Part shown: positions 1 to 7,723 of the stretch, one piece after another
How the letters are laid out: each line of letters begins with the position of its first letter
Position numbering within the stretch: position 1 is the first letter of the stretch
NCBI RefSeq assembly: GCF_007994985.1
Contig: NZ_VOQF01000005.1
Span: forward strand, 372,001-436,000
DNA from: Metabacillus litoralis
GTDB taxonomy: Bacteria > Bacillota > Bacilli > Bacillales > Bacillaceae
Reading direction: 5' to 3'
DNA length: 64,000 bases
The notes under the pieces: generated by a model
The model's database searches: none
What the model saw: only the letters and a program-made list of their open reading frames with translations
Told to the model about the DNA's origin: nothing
Position numbers and translations under genes: made by a program

Positions 1-1
1 T

Positions 2-67
2 CCAATGGAATATGCAGTTGAGATGAACCGTCTAATCAAGTTCGAGATGGAAGGTTCAATCGGTTAA
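2..67 (+). CDS. sufB: SufB C-terminal end (Fe-S cluster assembly), cut by the window edge
   Basis: Only the last 21 codons are in the window. They read PMEYAVEMNRLIKFEMEG followed by SIG and stop, which matches the highly conserved C-terminus of SufB, the scaffold subunit of the SufBCD Fe-S assembly complex. In Bacillus, sufB is the last gene of sufCDSUB. That fits the strong terminator that follows directly. The identification rests on a short but characteristic tail. Confidence 0.85.
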   Translation, partial: PMEYAVEMNRLIKFEMEGSIG

Positions 68-80
68 TATAAATATAATG

Positions 81-118
81 AAAAAGGGACTGACAGAAAA
101 ATGTCAGTCCCTTTTTCT
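81..118 (+). terminator. Intrinsic terminator of the suf operon
   Basis: A perfect 15-bp stem (AAAAAGGGACTGACA pairing with TGTCAGTCCCTTTTT) closes a six-base A-rich loop and ends in T residues. It lies 13 bases after the sufB stop. The core GACTGACA/TGTCAGTC recurs in two other terminators of this window. Confidence 0.93.
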
Positions 119-259
119 ATTTTAATCCTATAAATCCTGTCATGTGTGATATCCTTTTTCAGTCATGTTATAGTAGATTTATTATACTCTATGTGAAGAA
201 ATCTTTTTCGAGTAAGAATACTGCTTTATTCACCTTAAATGAGGAAATAGCCTATTTTA

Positions 260-426
260 TAAAGGCTCTTTTCTGAAAGGTTGTTGCTAACTAACCAAAA
301 TATGCAGTAGAAACAGTGTTTTTTCGCATAAAGGCTCTTTTTTGTGAAGAAAAGATGCCACTAGACTTAATACAATGCTGTTTTCTGCGGGTATTTATAA
401 GCAACAAAACAGCCTTTATGAAAAAA
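260..426 (+). repeat. Interspersed repeat family C, copy 1 (upstream of yunF)
   Basis: This copy begins near GGCTCTTTTCTGAAAG and ends near AACAGCCTTTATG. It shares long blocks, such as GAAAAGATGCCACTAGACTT and TATTTATAAGCAACAAA, with copies at 10833-11000 (same strand) and 63452-63606 (opposite strand). It carries an extra GGCTCTTTTTTG segment in the middle. It fills most of the gap between sufB and yunF and ends about 37 bases before the yunF start. No long open frame is present. The rest of 119-259 shows nothing recognisable. Confidence 0.85.
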
Positions 427-462
427 GACGATTGTTTCATACTAGTATAGAGGATGATTTTT

Positions 463-1332
463 TTGTCAACAATTCAAATCGGGTTAACTGGCTGGGGTGA
501 TCATGATTCTCTCTACTCAGCTACAACAAATACATCAAAAAAACTACAAGAATACGCTGCACATTTTCCTACTGTTGAAATTGATGCTAGCTTTTATGCG
601 ATTCAGCCAGAACGCAATATCAGAAAATGGCTAAAAGAAACTCCTGAAAATTTTCAATTTATACCAAAAGCATATCAAGGAATGACTGGGCATCTTCATG
701 GAGAGCTTCCTTTTACTACTAAGGAGGAAATGTTCAGTGCATTTATTAAATCTGTAGAGCCTCTAAAAGCTCAGAATAAACTTGCAATGGTTCTATTTCA
801 ATTTCCACCATGGTATGACTGTACAAAGGAAAATGTTGAATATTTGAAATGGTGTCGAGATCAATTAGGAGACTTAGACGTAGCTCTTGAATTTCGTAAC
901 AGATCATGGTTTTCACCTGCCTATTACGAAAAAACATTACAGTTCATGGGATCAGAAAAATGGATACATAGTATTGTTGATGAGCCACAGGCTGGAATGA
1001 GGTCGATACCAACAGTCTTACAACCAACTGATCCTAACAAAACGCTTGTCCGGTTACATGGAAGAAATGTACATGGGTGGAATAAACCAGCTTCAGGTGA
1101 GGATTGGAGAGATGTTAGATATTTGTATCGCTATAATCAGGAGGAGTTAGAGACGTGGAAGGAGAATCTTGAAACTCTGCGAAACCATTCAAAAAATATC
1201 TATATGCTGTTTAATAATAATTCTGGTGGAGATGCTGCAGCAAATGCAAAAATGATGATCAATATTCTTGATATAACATATTCCGGTTTAGCAGAAAAAC
1301 AATTAAGCTTGTTTCCTGATGAGGAGAGATAG
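463..1332 (+). CDS. yunF: DUF72 family protein YunF
   Basis: The protein is about 289 aa and belongs to the DUF72 (YecE-like) family, whose fold is TIM-barrel-like and whose reaction is unknown. The family N-terminus GLTGWGDHDSLY is seen at residues 5-16, with DVALEFRNRSWF and LVRLHGRN further on. I chose TTG at 463 because AGAGG at 449-453 lies 9 bases upstream. An ATG at 454 overlaps that Shine-Dalgarno (SD) and cannot use it. yunE follows after 6 bases, so the two are probably co-transcribed, as are the yun genes of B. subtilis. Function not established. Confidence 0.9.
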   Translation: MSTIQIGLTGWGDHDSLYSATTNTSKKLQEYAAHFPTVEIDASFYAIQPERNIRKWLKETPENFQFIPKAYQGMTGHLHGELPFTTKEEMFSAFIKSVEPLKAQNKLAMVLFQFPPWYDCTKENVEYLKWCRDQLGDLDVALEFRNRSWFSPAYYEKTLQFMGSEKWIHSIVDEPQAGMRSIPTVLQPTDPNKTLVRLHGRNVHGWNKPASGEDWRDVRYLYRYNQEELETWKENLETLRNHSKNIYMLFNNNSGGDAAANAKMMINILDITYSGLAEKQLSLFPDEER

Positions 1333-1338
1333 AATACT

Positions 1339-2163
1339 GTGGAATGGATTATTTTATTAGTAGTTGGAATCGCTGCTGGTACACTTGGCAGTTTAGTTGG
1401 TTTAGGTGGCGGCATTATTGTTGTTCCAATGTTGCTCTCATTAGGAACATATTTTTCTGGATTTGCTGATGTTTCACCACAGGTTGCAGTTGGTACATCT
1501 CTACTTGTCGTTATTTTCACGGGTCTTTCCTCAACATTAACTTATATGAAGTATAAGAAAGTTGATTATAAAAGTGGGTTAATCTTCTTTATTGGAAGCG
1601 GTCCTGGTGGGATTTTAGGTGCTTATGTTAATAAATTTTTTAACACAACAACATTTTCAATTTGGTTCGGATTGTTTATGATTGTTGTATCAATTCTATT
1701 AATGATCAAAGAAAAATTACCTAAAATGAAGCAAAAAACCGGTAAAACAATCAGCCGTTCCTATATAAATCAAGAAGGAAAGGAACAATTTTATTCTTTT
1801 AAACCTGTTTCAGGAATCATAATAGCCTTTGTTGTTGGGTTTATTTCAGGTTTATTCGGAATAGGTGGAGGAGCTCTTATGGTACCTGCCATGATTTTAT
1901 TGTTTATGTTTCCACCACATATAGCGGTTGCAACTTCCATGTTTATCATCTTTTTATCTGCTACAATTAGTTCAATTACACATATTACATTAGGTAATAT
2001 CAATTGGTTATATGCCGCAATACTTATACCAGGTGCATGGTTTGGTGGAAGATTTGGAGCGATTATTAACTCAAAATTAAAAGGGAAAACAGTTGTAAAT
2101 CTACTACGAGTTGTACTGGTTATTGCTGGCTTAAAGTTAATATATGAAGGTTTCTTAGGCTGA
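1339..2163 (+). CDS. yunE: TauE/SafE family membrane permease YunE
   Basis: The 274-aa membrane protein has about eight hydrophobic helices. It carries two copies of the family signature, LVGLGGGIIVVPMLL near residues 20-34 and LFGIGGGALMVPAMILL near 173-189, reflecting the internal duplication of TauE/SafE (DUF81) transporters. Family members export or take up sulfite, sulfoacetate and related organosulfur anions; the substrate here cannot be read from sequence. GTG start at 1339 follows GAGGAGAG at the end of yunF, so translation is probably coupled. Confidence 0.9.
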   Translation: MEWIILLVVGIAAGTLGSLVGLGGGIIVVPMLLSLGTYFSGFADVSPQVAVGTSLLVVIFTGLSSTLTYMKYKKVDYKSGLIFFIGSGPGGILGAYVNKFFNTTTFSIWFGLFMIVVSILLMIKEKLPKMKQKTGKTISRSYINQEGKEQFYSFKPVSGIIIAFVVGFISGLFGIGGGALMVPAMILLFMFPPHIAVATSMFIIFLSATISSITHITLGNINWLYAAILIPGAWFGGRFGAIINSKLKGKTVVNLLRVVLVIAGLKLIYEGFLG

Positions 2164-2216
2164 TCTTTTAATCGGTAATATCAATCAAGATAGTCTAAGT
2201 CTAAGGAGAGAGACAA

Positions 2217-3620
2217 ATGATAGAAACCATACACCTTTATCATACAAATGATTTACATAGTCATTTTGAAAATTGGCCTAAAATTGTTCGATTTTTACAA
2301 GATAGAAAGAAGCTTCATGAACTAGATAATGAGGAAATGTTACTTGTGGATATTGGTGATCATGCTGATCGATTCCATCCAATTACAGAGGCAACAAAAG
2401 GAAAAGCAAATGTTTCGTTGTTAAATCAACTTCATTATAATGCCGTTACCATTGGAAACAATGAAGGAATCACATTTGCTCACGAAGATTTAAACGAATT
2501 ATACCGTGAAGCTGAATTTTCAGTAATCATTTCAAACTTTTATACCGAGCATGGAGAACGTCCTGAATGGGTTATACCCTATGAAATAAAGACACTCAAG
2601 AATGGGTATAGAGTAGCTTTTCTAGGAGTAACAGTCTTTTATGAAAAGTTCTATGAGCTTCTTGGCTGGAAGGTGAAGGATCCATTTGAAAGTTTACTAG
2701 AAGTGATCCAGGAAATAAAAGGGCAGGCAGATATGATTGTGTTACTCTCACATTTAGGAATAACGGATGATGAGCGTATTGCTGATGATTTTCCTGATAT
2801 TGATATTATTATTGGGGGACATACACATCACGTTTTACAAAAAGGTAAAAAAATAAATTCAACACTAGTAGCAGGTGCAGGAAAATATGGGCAGTATATT
2901 GGCTATATTTCAATTGGAATTGATACTTCAAACAAGCAGTTACTAGAAAAAAAAGCAGAGCTTTTTTCGACTATAGAATTACATGCTATCTGCAAAGAAA
3001 CAGCATTATTTCTCAATCATCTTTATGATGAAAGCGAACAAATACTTTCTGAAGAAATTGGAGTATTAGATCAAGAGCTTTCAGTAGATTGGTTTAACGA
3101 TTCACCCTTTCCACACCTTTTAGTAACGGCAATAAGGGAGTGGTGTGATGGAGAAGTCGCAATGGTTAATTCAGGTATATTACTAGAATCCTTACAAAAG
3201 GGACCTGTAACAAGAAAGAATATTCACCATATTTGTCCTCATCCAATTAATCCTTGTAAAGTCTATTTAAAGGGAGACGTATTAAAAGAGGTTATTCTCC
3301 AATCAAGAGATGAAAAAATGGAGCAATTACAGTTAAAAGGATTAGGATTTCGTGGAAAAGTCATGGGGAGAATGGTTTTTGATGGGATTATAGTAAAAAC
3401 TGAGTTATTAAGTGATGGAAAGAAGCATGTTACAGAAATTCTTATCAAGAACCAAACCATAGATCCAGACCGCTTATATGCAGTTGCTACGATCGATATG
3501 TTTACATTAGGTCCATTATATCCAGAGATTAGCCATGCTGAAAAGAAGATATTTTATATGCCTGAGTTGTTACGTGATGTTTTAGCATGGAAGCTAGGTA
3601 AATACCAAATAAAAAGTTAG
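2217..3620 (+). CDS. yunD: Metallophosphatase / 5'-nucleotidase family protein YunD
   Basis: The 467-aa protein has the calcineurin-like metallophosphoesterase motifs in order: HTNDLHSHF near residues 9-17, DIGDHADR near 45, GNNEG near 81, LLSHLG near 178 and GGHTHH near 201. A 5'-nucleotidase C-terminal domain follows (about 290-450). No signal peptide is visible, so unlike periplasmic UshA-type enzymes it should be cytoplasmic. ATG 2217 is preceded by AAGGAGAG. Nucleotide or nucleotide-sugar hydrolysis is the family role; the true substrate is unknown. Confidence 0.9.
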   Translation: MIETIHLYHTNDLHSHFENWPKIVRFLQDRKKLHELDNEEMLLVDIGDHADRFHPITEATKGKANVSLLNQLHYNAVTIGNNEGITFAHEDLNELYREAEFSVIISNFYTEHGERPEWVIPYEIKTLKNGYRVAFLGVTVFYEKFYELLGWKVKDPFESLLEVIQEIKGQADMIVLLSHLGITDDERIADDFPDIDIIIGGHTHHVLQKGKKINSTLVAGAGKYGQYIGYISIGIDTSNKQLLEKKAELFSTIELHAICKETALFLNHLYDESEQILSEEIGVLDQELSVDWFNDSPFPHLLVTAIREWCDGEVAMVNSGILLESLQKGPVTRKNIHHICPHPINPCKVYLKGDVLKEVILQSRDEKMEQLQLKGLGFRGKVMGRMVFDGIIVKTELLSDGKKHVTEILIKNQTIDPDRLYAVATIDMFTLGPLYPEISHAEKKIFYMPELLRDVLAWKLGKYQIKS

Positions 3621-3686
3621 ACGAATAACTACACAAATTTGTTCATATGTCATAAAGATATATGAAGAAAGGAGTGTAGTTATTAA

Positions 3687-3989
3687 ATGGTTACAATGAC
3701 ACCTGTTACGATTGAAGGAAAACAATTTACTGCGATTACGGTTGCTTTGCCTAAAACAAATTTTATGGCCATTACAACTGATAAAGGATATATCATGTGT
3801 GGTGCACTTGATGTTGGGCTTTTAAATGAAAAATTAAAAGATCGAGGAATTATCGCTGGTCGGGCAGTAGGTGTGAGAACAATTGAACAACTATTAGAAG
3901 CTCCACTTGAATCTGTTACCTATGAAGCTGAAAATCGTGGAATAACTGTGGGTACAAAAGGAAAAGATGCTTTACTTAAGATGTTGTAA
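3687..3989 (+). CDS. yunC: DUF1805 family protein YunC
   Basis: This 100-aa protein matches the YunC/DUF1805 family by length, position and the segment FMAITTDKGYIMCGALDVGLLN. The family has a small alpha/beta fold and no assigned reaction. The gene follows yunD by 66 bases and has AGAAAGGAG upstream of ATG 3687. A conserved yunD-yunC pairing suggests joint expression, but the role is unknown. Confidence 0.88.
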   Translation: MVTMTPVTIEGKQFTAITVALPKTNFMAITTDKGYIMCGALDVGLLNEKLKDRGIIAGRAVGVRTIEQLLEAPLESVTYEAENRGITVGTKGKDALLKML

Positions 3990-4065
3990 GGGGGGACCGT
4001 TAGTGGTTGTCTCCTATACATGTTCAATAAATAAATCTAAATAATCTTAGAAAATGATGCGTACA

Positions 4066-4105
4066 TCCCTCCTTACATGCATAAACATAGCTTGTAAAGG
4101 AGGGA
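4066..4105 (+). promoter_or_regulatory. RNA hairpin that would mask the yunB ribosome binding site
   Basis: Left arm TCCCTCCTTACATGC (4066-4080) pairs almost perfectly with right arm GCTTGTAAAGGAGGGA (4090-4105) across a 9-base loop. The right arm contains the complete yunB SD, AAAGGAGGG. No T-tract follows, so it is not a terminator. If formed in the mRNA, it should reduce yunB translation. Confidence 0.75.
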
Positions 4106-4111
4106 TTAATT

Positions 4112-4858
4112 TTGGCTAAATATTTCGGTCGTCGCCGCCCTCGTAGAGGACCTTTGCCTTTTCGATATGTGTTATTGCTAACATTGGTTATTTTTATTAT
4201 TTTAACCGCAGGTAGTTTTTGGGTTGTAAATAAAGAAATCAAACCAACTTTGCTTAGAATCGCTAATCTTGAGGCCTCCTCTGTTGCAACAACGATTATT
4301 CAGGAGGCAGTAAAAGAAGAGGTCATAAATACGGGTCAAGCAGAGACGTTAGTTTTAACAGATAAGGATAAAAACGGAAAAATTAATATGATCACCTTTA
4401 ATGCTAGTACTGTAAATAATATCCACAGGAAAGTGACAGATAATATCACATCAAAGCTTGAGGAAATAGAAAAGGAAAATTTCCATAGCACAAAAAAGGG
4501 AAGTCAAGAGATGGAATTAGATCATGGCATTGTTTATTCTATTCCATTAGGTCAAATAACTGATAATGCTATTTTAAGTACGTTAGGTCCTGATATTCCG
4601 ATTCGGTTTTATTTAATTGGTGATGTACATACTGATGTAAAACAAACAACAAAGGAATATGGAATTAATAGTGCTAATCATCAAGTATCGATATTTGTTG
4701 AAGTAACTGTTCAGGTTGTTATACCATTCGCTACTGAAAAAATAACGATCACAAACACTGTTCCAGTTATAGATATTCTCGAGCCAGGTGATGTTCCACA
4801 GTACTATAATAATAGTGGCAAAGATACTCCGGCTATTGAATTACCAAAAGTTGAATAG
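4112..4858 (+). CDS. yunB: Sporulation protein YunB
   Basis: The 248-aa protein has a basic N-terminus (RRRPRRG), one membrane segment at about residues 18-37, and an extracytoplasmic domain. This matches YunB, a B. subtilis protein produced in the mother cell under SigE and needed for efficient sporulation. Residues 57-75 (ATTIIQEAVKEEV) and the end (VPVIDILEPGDVP) fit the family. The TTG start at 4112 lies 8 bases after AAAGGAGGG. The SD sits inside a strong hairpin (4066-4105), which is unusual. Confidence 0.9.
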   Translation: MAKYFGRRRPRRGPLPFRYVLLLTLVIFIILTAGSFWVVNKEIKPTLLRIANLEASSVATTIIQEAVKEEVINTGQAETLVLTDKDKNGKINMITFNASTVNNIHRKVTDNITSKLEEIEKENFHSTKKGSQEMELDHGIVYSIPLGQITDNAILSTLGPDIPIRFYLIGDVHTDVKQTTKEYGINSANHQVSIFVEVTVQVVIPFATEKITITNTVPVIDILEPGDVPQYYNNSGKDTPAIELPKVE

Positions 4859-4887
4859 TTGTCATGATGTACCTTATTTGATAAACT
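4859..4887 (+). promoter_or_regulatory. Probable SigA promoter of the lysine riboswitch leader
   Basis: TTGTCA (4859-4864), a 17-base spacer and TAAACT (4882-4887) lie about 45 bases before the riboswitch. The -35 overlaps the yunB stop codon region. Called by inspection only. Confidence 0.55.
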
Positions 4888-4930
4888 ATAAAATGTTGAA
4901 AATCTAATATGACCAAACCACCTTATCTCA

Positions 4931-5110
4931 AGATGAGGTAGAGGAGCAATAAACATTAGTACAATATGTGAGGATGACAACGATGACCATATTGAAAAGG
5001 GTTTATTGCCGAAGTGAATGAGTACTTGTCTGGTATCATTTATTGGTATTACTTTAAATAAGAGTAATACTGTCATTATAGTTATTCTATAATGGAGGGC
5101 TACTGATCGG
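4931..5110 (+). promoter_or_regulatory. Lysine riboswitch (L box)
   Basis: The segment follows the L-box consensus in order: AGAGGAGCAAT, then TTAGTACAA, GTGAGGATGAC, TTGAAAAGGG, TTGCCGAAGTGAAT, TCTGGTAT, ACTGTCATTATAG and ATGGAGGGCTACTGATC. Spacing is like that of the B. subtilis lysC leader. The only core difference noted is GAGGAGC for the usual GAGGTGC. P1 would pair about 4932-4941 with 5099-5108. A terminator follows at 5136, so lysine binding should switch off the downstream NhaC-family gene. Confidence 0.93.
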
Positions 5111-5135
5111 GATGGAGGATAACATGACATTATTC

Positions 5136-5177
5136 AAAAAGAGTAATGATAGTTATTTTCTATCGTTACTCTTTTTT
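5136..5177 (+). terminator. Riboswitch-controlled terminator
   Basis: AAAAAGAGTAATGATAG pairs with CTATCGTTACTCTTTTT across a 7-base loop and runs into T residues. It lies 25 bases after the L box and 122 bases before the transporter start. This is the expected expression platform. A 24-codon frame (5124-5198, MTLFKKSND...) overlaps it but is probably chance. Confidence 0.9.
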
Positions 5178-5298
5178 ATGTTCATTTTTTCGAAGTGAAA
5201 TCCCAAAAAGGACATTTATATAATTAACAATATATAAAAACAACTTTACCATAGCATCAGGATGGCCCTTCTATATTTTTAGGGAGGCTTTATACATC

Positions 5299-6849
5299 AT
5301 GTCAGGAACTATTTTATCTATTGTCCCACCTTTAATTGCTATTATAATGGTAATTTTAACGAGAAGGGTGTTACTTTCTTTAGGTGTTGGAATTGTATCA
5401 GCAGCGTTAATTTTAAAGGAATTTTCTATTGTAAAGTCTGGAATGGCAATACTTGACGCTATTAAAGCTATTTTTATTTCAGATGGTGAGTTAAATACAT
5501 GGAATGTTTATATTATTCTATTTTTACTTATTTTGGGAATGATTACAGCACTTATTTCTATCTCTGGAGGAAGCCGAGCATTTGGTGAATGGGCACAAAA
5601 GCGTGTGAAAACTCGTGTAGGTGCACAATTTACAGCAGCTTTACTTGGAATTCTTATTTTTATTGATGATTATTTTAATGCACTTGCAGTAGGACAAGTT
5701 AGTCGTCCAATTACTGATCGTCAAAAGGTATCTCGTGCGAAGCTTGCCTATATTATTGATTCAACTTCTGCACCAGTTTGTGTTGTATCACCTATTTCTA
5801 GCTGGGGTGCTTACATCATTGCGATGATTGCAACAATTTTAACAACACATGGTGTAACTGAATACTCACCACTAGGTGCGTTTATGACCATGGTTCCGAT
5901 GAACTATTATGTATTCGCAGCACTTGTACTTGTTTTTGCAGTAGCGTATTTCAATATTAATCTTGGTAGTATGAAGGTTCATGAAGAACGTGCAATGAAA
6001 ACTGGACAAGTTGTGGATCCAGAAAAAGAAGTGTTAGGTGAAATGAAAGAGGATCTACCTTCTAGTGATAAAGGAACAATTAGTAATCTTGTTTGGCCAA
6101 TTTTAGCGTTAATTATTGGGACTGTTTCATCGATGTTATATACAGGATATTCAGCGGTAGAAGATAAAGCTGAAGTAAATATTCTTGCTATTTTTGAAAA
6201 TACGGATGTGTCTACATCACTTTTATATGGTGGTTTATTTGGTCTTGCTATTACGATTCTTTTATTCTTTTCTAAAGGAATCAAGGGAAGTTATTTTCCT
6301 TTAGCTATTAAAGAAGGAATAAAGTCCATGTTACCGGCCATTTATATCTTAATGTTTGCATGGGTTATTGTTGATCTAATAGGTCAATTAGAGACTGGTG
6401 AATATTTAGCGGGAATTGTTGAAAAATCTGATTTAAATCTCTCATATCTTCCAGTCGTTATGTTTGCATTAGGAGCATTTATGGCTTTTGCAACAGGAAC
6501 ATCATGGGGGACTTTTGGAATCATGCTACCTATTGCTGGAGAAATAACGGCTGCTACAGATATTAATATGCTATTGCCTGCAATGGCAGCGGTTCTTGCT
6601 GGTTCTGTTTTAGGAGATCATTGTTCACCAATTTCTGATACGACAATCTTGTCATCAACAGGGGCAGGAAGCCATCATATTGACCATGTACTAACACAAC
6701 TTCCATATGCATTAATAGGTGGAGCTTTTGCTGCAGTTGGATATTTAGCTCTAGGAATTACAGGAAGTAGTTTAGTAGGATTTATTGTTGTTGCTGTTTT
6801 ATTAGTCGGTTTTATTTTTATCTTTGCAAAAAAATCCAAAGTCGCATAA
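5299..6849 (+). CDS. NhaC-family Na+/H+ antiporter-like transporter, probable lysine transporter
   Basis: The 516-aa protein has about twelve membrane helices. It carries the NhaC-family segment GDHCSPISDTTILSSTGAG at about residues 440-458, plus FIDDYFNALAVG near 120. Sequence alone says Na+-coupled antiporter superfamily. The lysine riboswitch in front makes lysine uptake the better prediction, since NhaC-like proteins under L-box control have been proposed as lysine transporters (LysW-type). ATG 5299 follows AGGGAGG by 11 bases. It is a single-gene unit bounded by terminators. Substrate is inferred from regulation, not shown. Confidence 0.85.
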   Translation: MSGTILSIVPPLIAIIMVILTRRVLLSLGVGIVSAALILKEFSIVKSGMAILDAIKAIFISDGELNTWNVYIILFLLILGMITALISISGGSRAFGEWAQKRVKTRVGAQFTAALLGILIFIDDYFNALAVGQVSRPITDRQKVSRAKLAYIIDSTSAPVCVVSPISSWGAYIIAMIATILTTHGVTEYSPLGAFMTMVPMNYYVFAALVLVFAVAYFNINLGSMKVHEERAMKTGQVVDPEKEVLGEMKEDLPSSDKGTISNLVWPILALIIGTVSSMLYTGYSAVEDKAEVNILAIFENTDVSTSLLYGGLFGLAITILLFFSKGIKGSYFPLAIKEGIKSMLPAIYILMFAWVIVDLIGQLETGEYLAGIVEKSDLNLSYLPVVMFALGAFMAFATGTSWGTFGIMLPIAGEITAATDINMLLPAMAAVLAGSVLGDHCSPISDTTILSSTGAGSHHIDHVLTQLPYALIGGAFAAVGYLALGITGSSLVGFIVVAVLLVGFIFIFAKKSKVA

Positions 6850-6883
6850 AAATTCAGGGTGCAACAAAGTAAATCACAATTTT

Positions 6884-6918
6884 AGGCGTGAATTCACATT
6901 CGAATTCACGCCTTTTAT
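6884..6918 (+). terminator. Terminator of the NhaC-family gene
   Basis: AGGCGTGAATTC and GAATTCACGCCT form a perfect 12-bp stem around ACATTC, followed by TTTTATTATT. It lies 34 bases after the stop codon. Confidence 0.9.
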
Positions 6919-7090
6919 TATTGTTGATGAATTGAGTTTCTTTTTTTAATCTATTAGAATTAACTGATAGTTTCTTAGTTTTTCTAATGTTGAATTAGAA
7001 GATGTAAGAAACAAATAAAAAAGTTCAATGGTTGATGTATTTGAAATACCTCAAAAAATATTTTTTGGAAATTAAAAGTTTGATGAACTT

Positions 7091-7221
7091 AGTGGAATGG
7101 AGCGGCAGACACTTGACTCCTACGGGAGGTAGAGGAAAGGCTGAGACCCCGCAGCCGAAGGCGAGGAGACTCAGCTTCCTCCCCGTGGAAAGCAAGTGTC
7201 TGGAGCGAAATGAAGCGAACT
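7091..7221 (+). repeat. Intergenic hairpin repeat family A, copy 1
   Basis: GTGGAATGGAGCG...CGAAATGAAGCGAAC encloses nested arms: GACACTTG with CAAGTGTC, and GGAAAGGCTGAG with CTCAGCTTCC. It is related to copies at 13366, 20371, 24597, 37221 and 39492. The segment is much more G+C-rich than its surroundings. The open frame of 63 codons across it is a by-product of the repeat. Confidence 0.88.
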
Positions 7222-7723
7222 AGGTTTTACTTTTAACCTATAAAATAAGCAAAAGTATCTAAATCAAAAATGACCAGCTGTATCAATGTTATTACTCATA
7301 TGTAATTCCTTCGTGGTTTTTTAAAAAGTACAATAAGTTATTTGACTGTTTGCACCTTTAGTGGAACTGATTAGTTTACTCAACTACTATTTTATTATTA
7401 TAGAAATAATAGTTTCGCTATCGGTTATCAAGAAATCCCTCGGAAATATTTATTTCGTTAATAGGTAAAAGCAGTAGTGAAGAGAGATATTTTGTTGAAC
7501 TTTACAACAAAAAGGAAAAATAGAACAAATTTTTTTATAATTATTTCCTATAAATAGGAATATTCTGAAATATCATACTAAAATAGTATTTTTTCAAAAT
7601 TTTATATAGACATAGGCAAAATGTCCATATATACTATGTATAGATTATAAAAAATAATCAGAATATTAGATTATTTCAAATTGTTCTATCATTTAAGATG
7701 ATAAAGTAAAAGGAGGAAAAAAC
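7222..7723. other. Gene-free A+T-rich leader region of the metPS pair
   Basis: These 500 bases are strongly A+T-rich. I see no open frame, riboswitch or clear terminator. Several TATAAT-like hexamers occur around 7560-7660, but no -35/-10 pair stands out. The promoter for the transporter at 7724 should lie here. AAAAGGAGG at 7707-7716 is its SD. Confidence 0.5.

Noticed and set aside
5124-5198. 24-codon frame MTLFKKSND... with an SD-like GGATGGAGGA
   Set aside because: It coincides with the lysine riboswitch terminator hairpin; the SD-like sequence is part of the riboswitch-terminator linker. A leader peptide cannot be excluded but is not needed.
7032-7223. Open frame of 63 codons on plus
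   Set aside because: It runs through a family A repeat with equivalent frames in other copies, lacks an SD and has biased composition from the hairpin arms.
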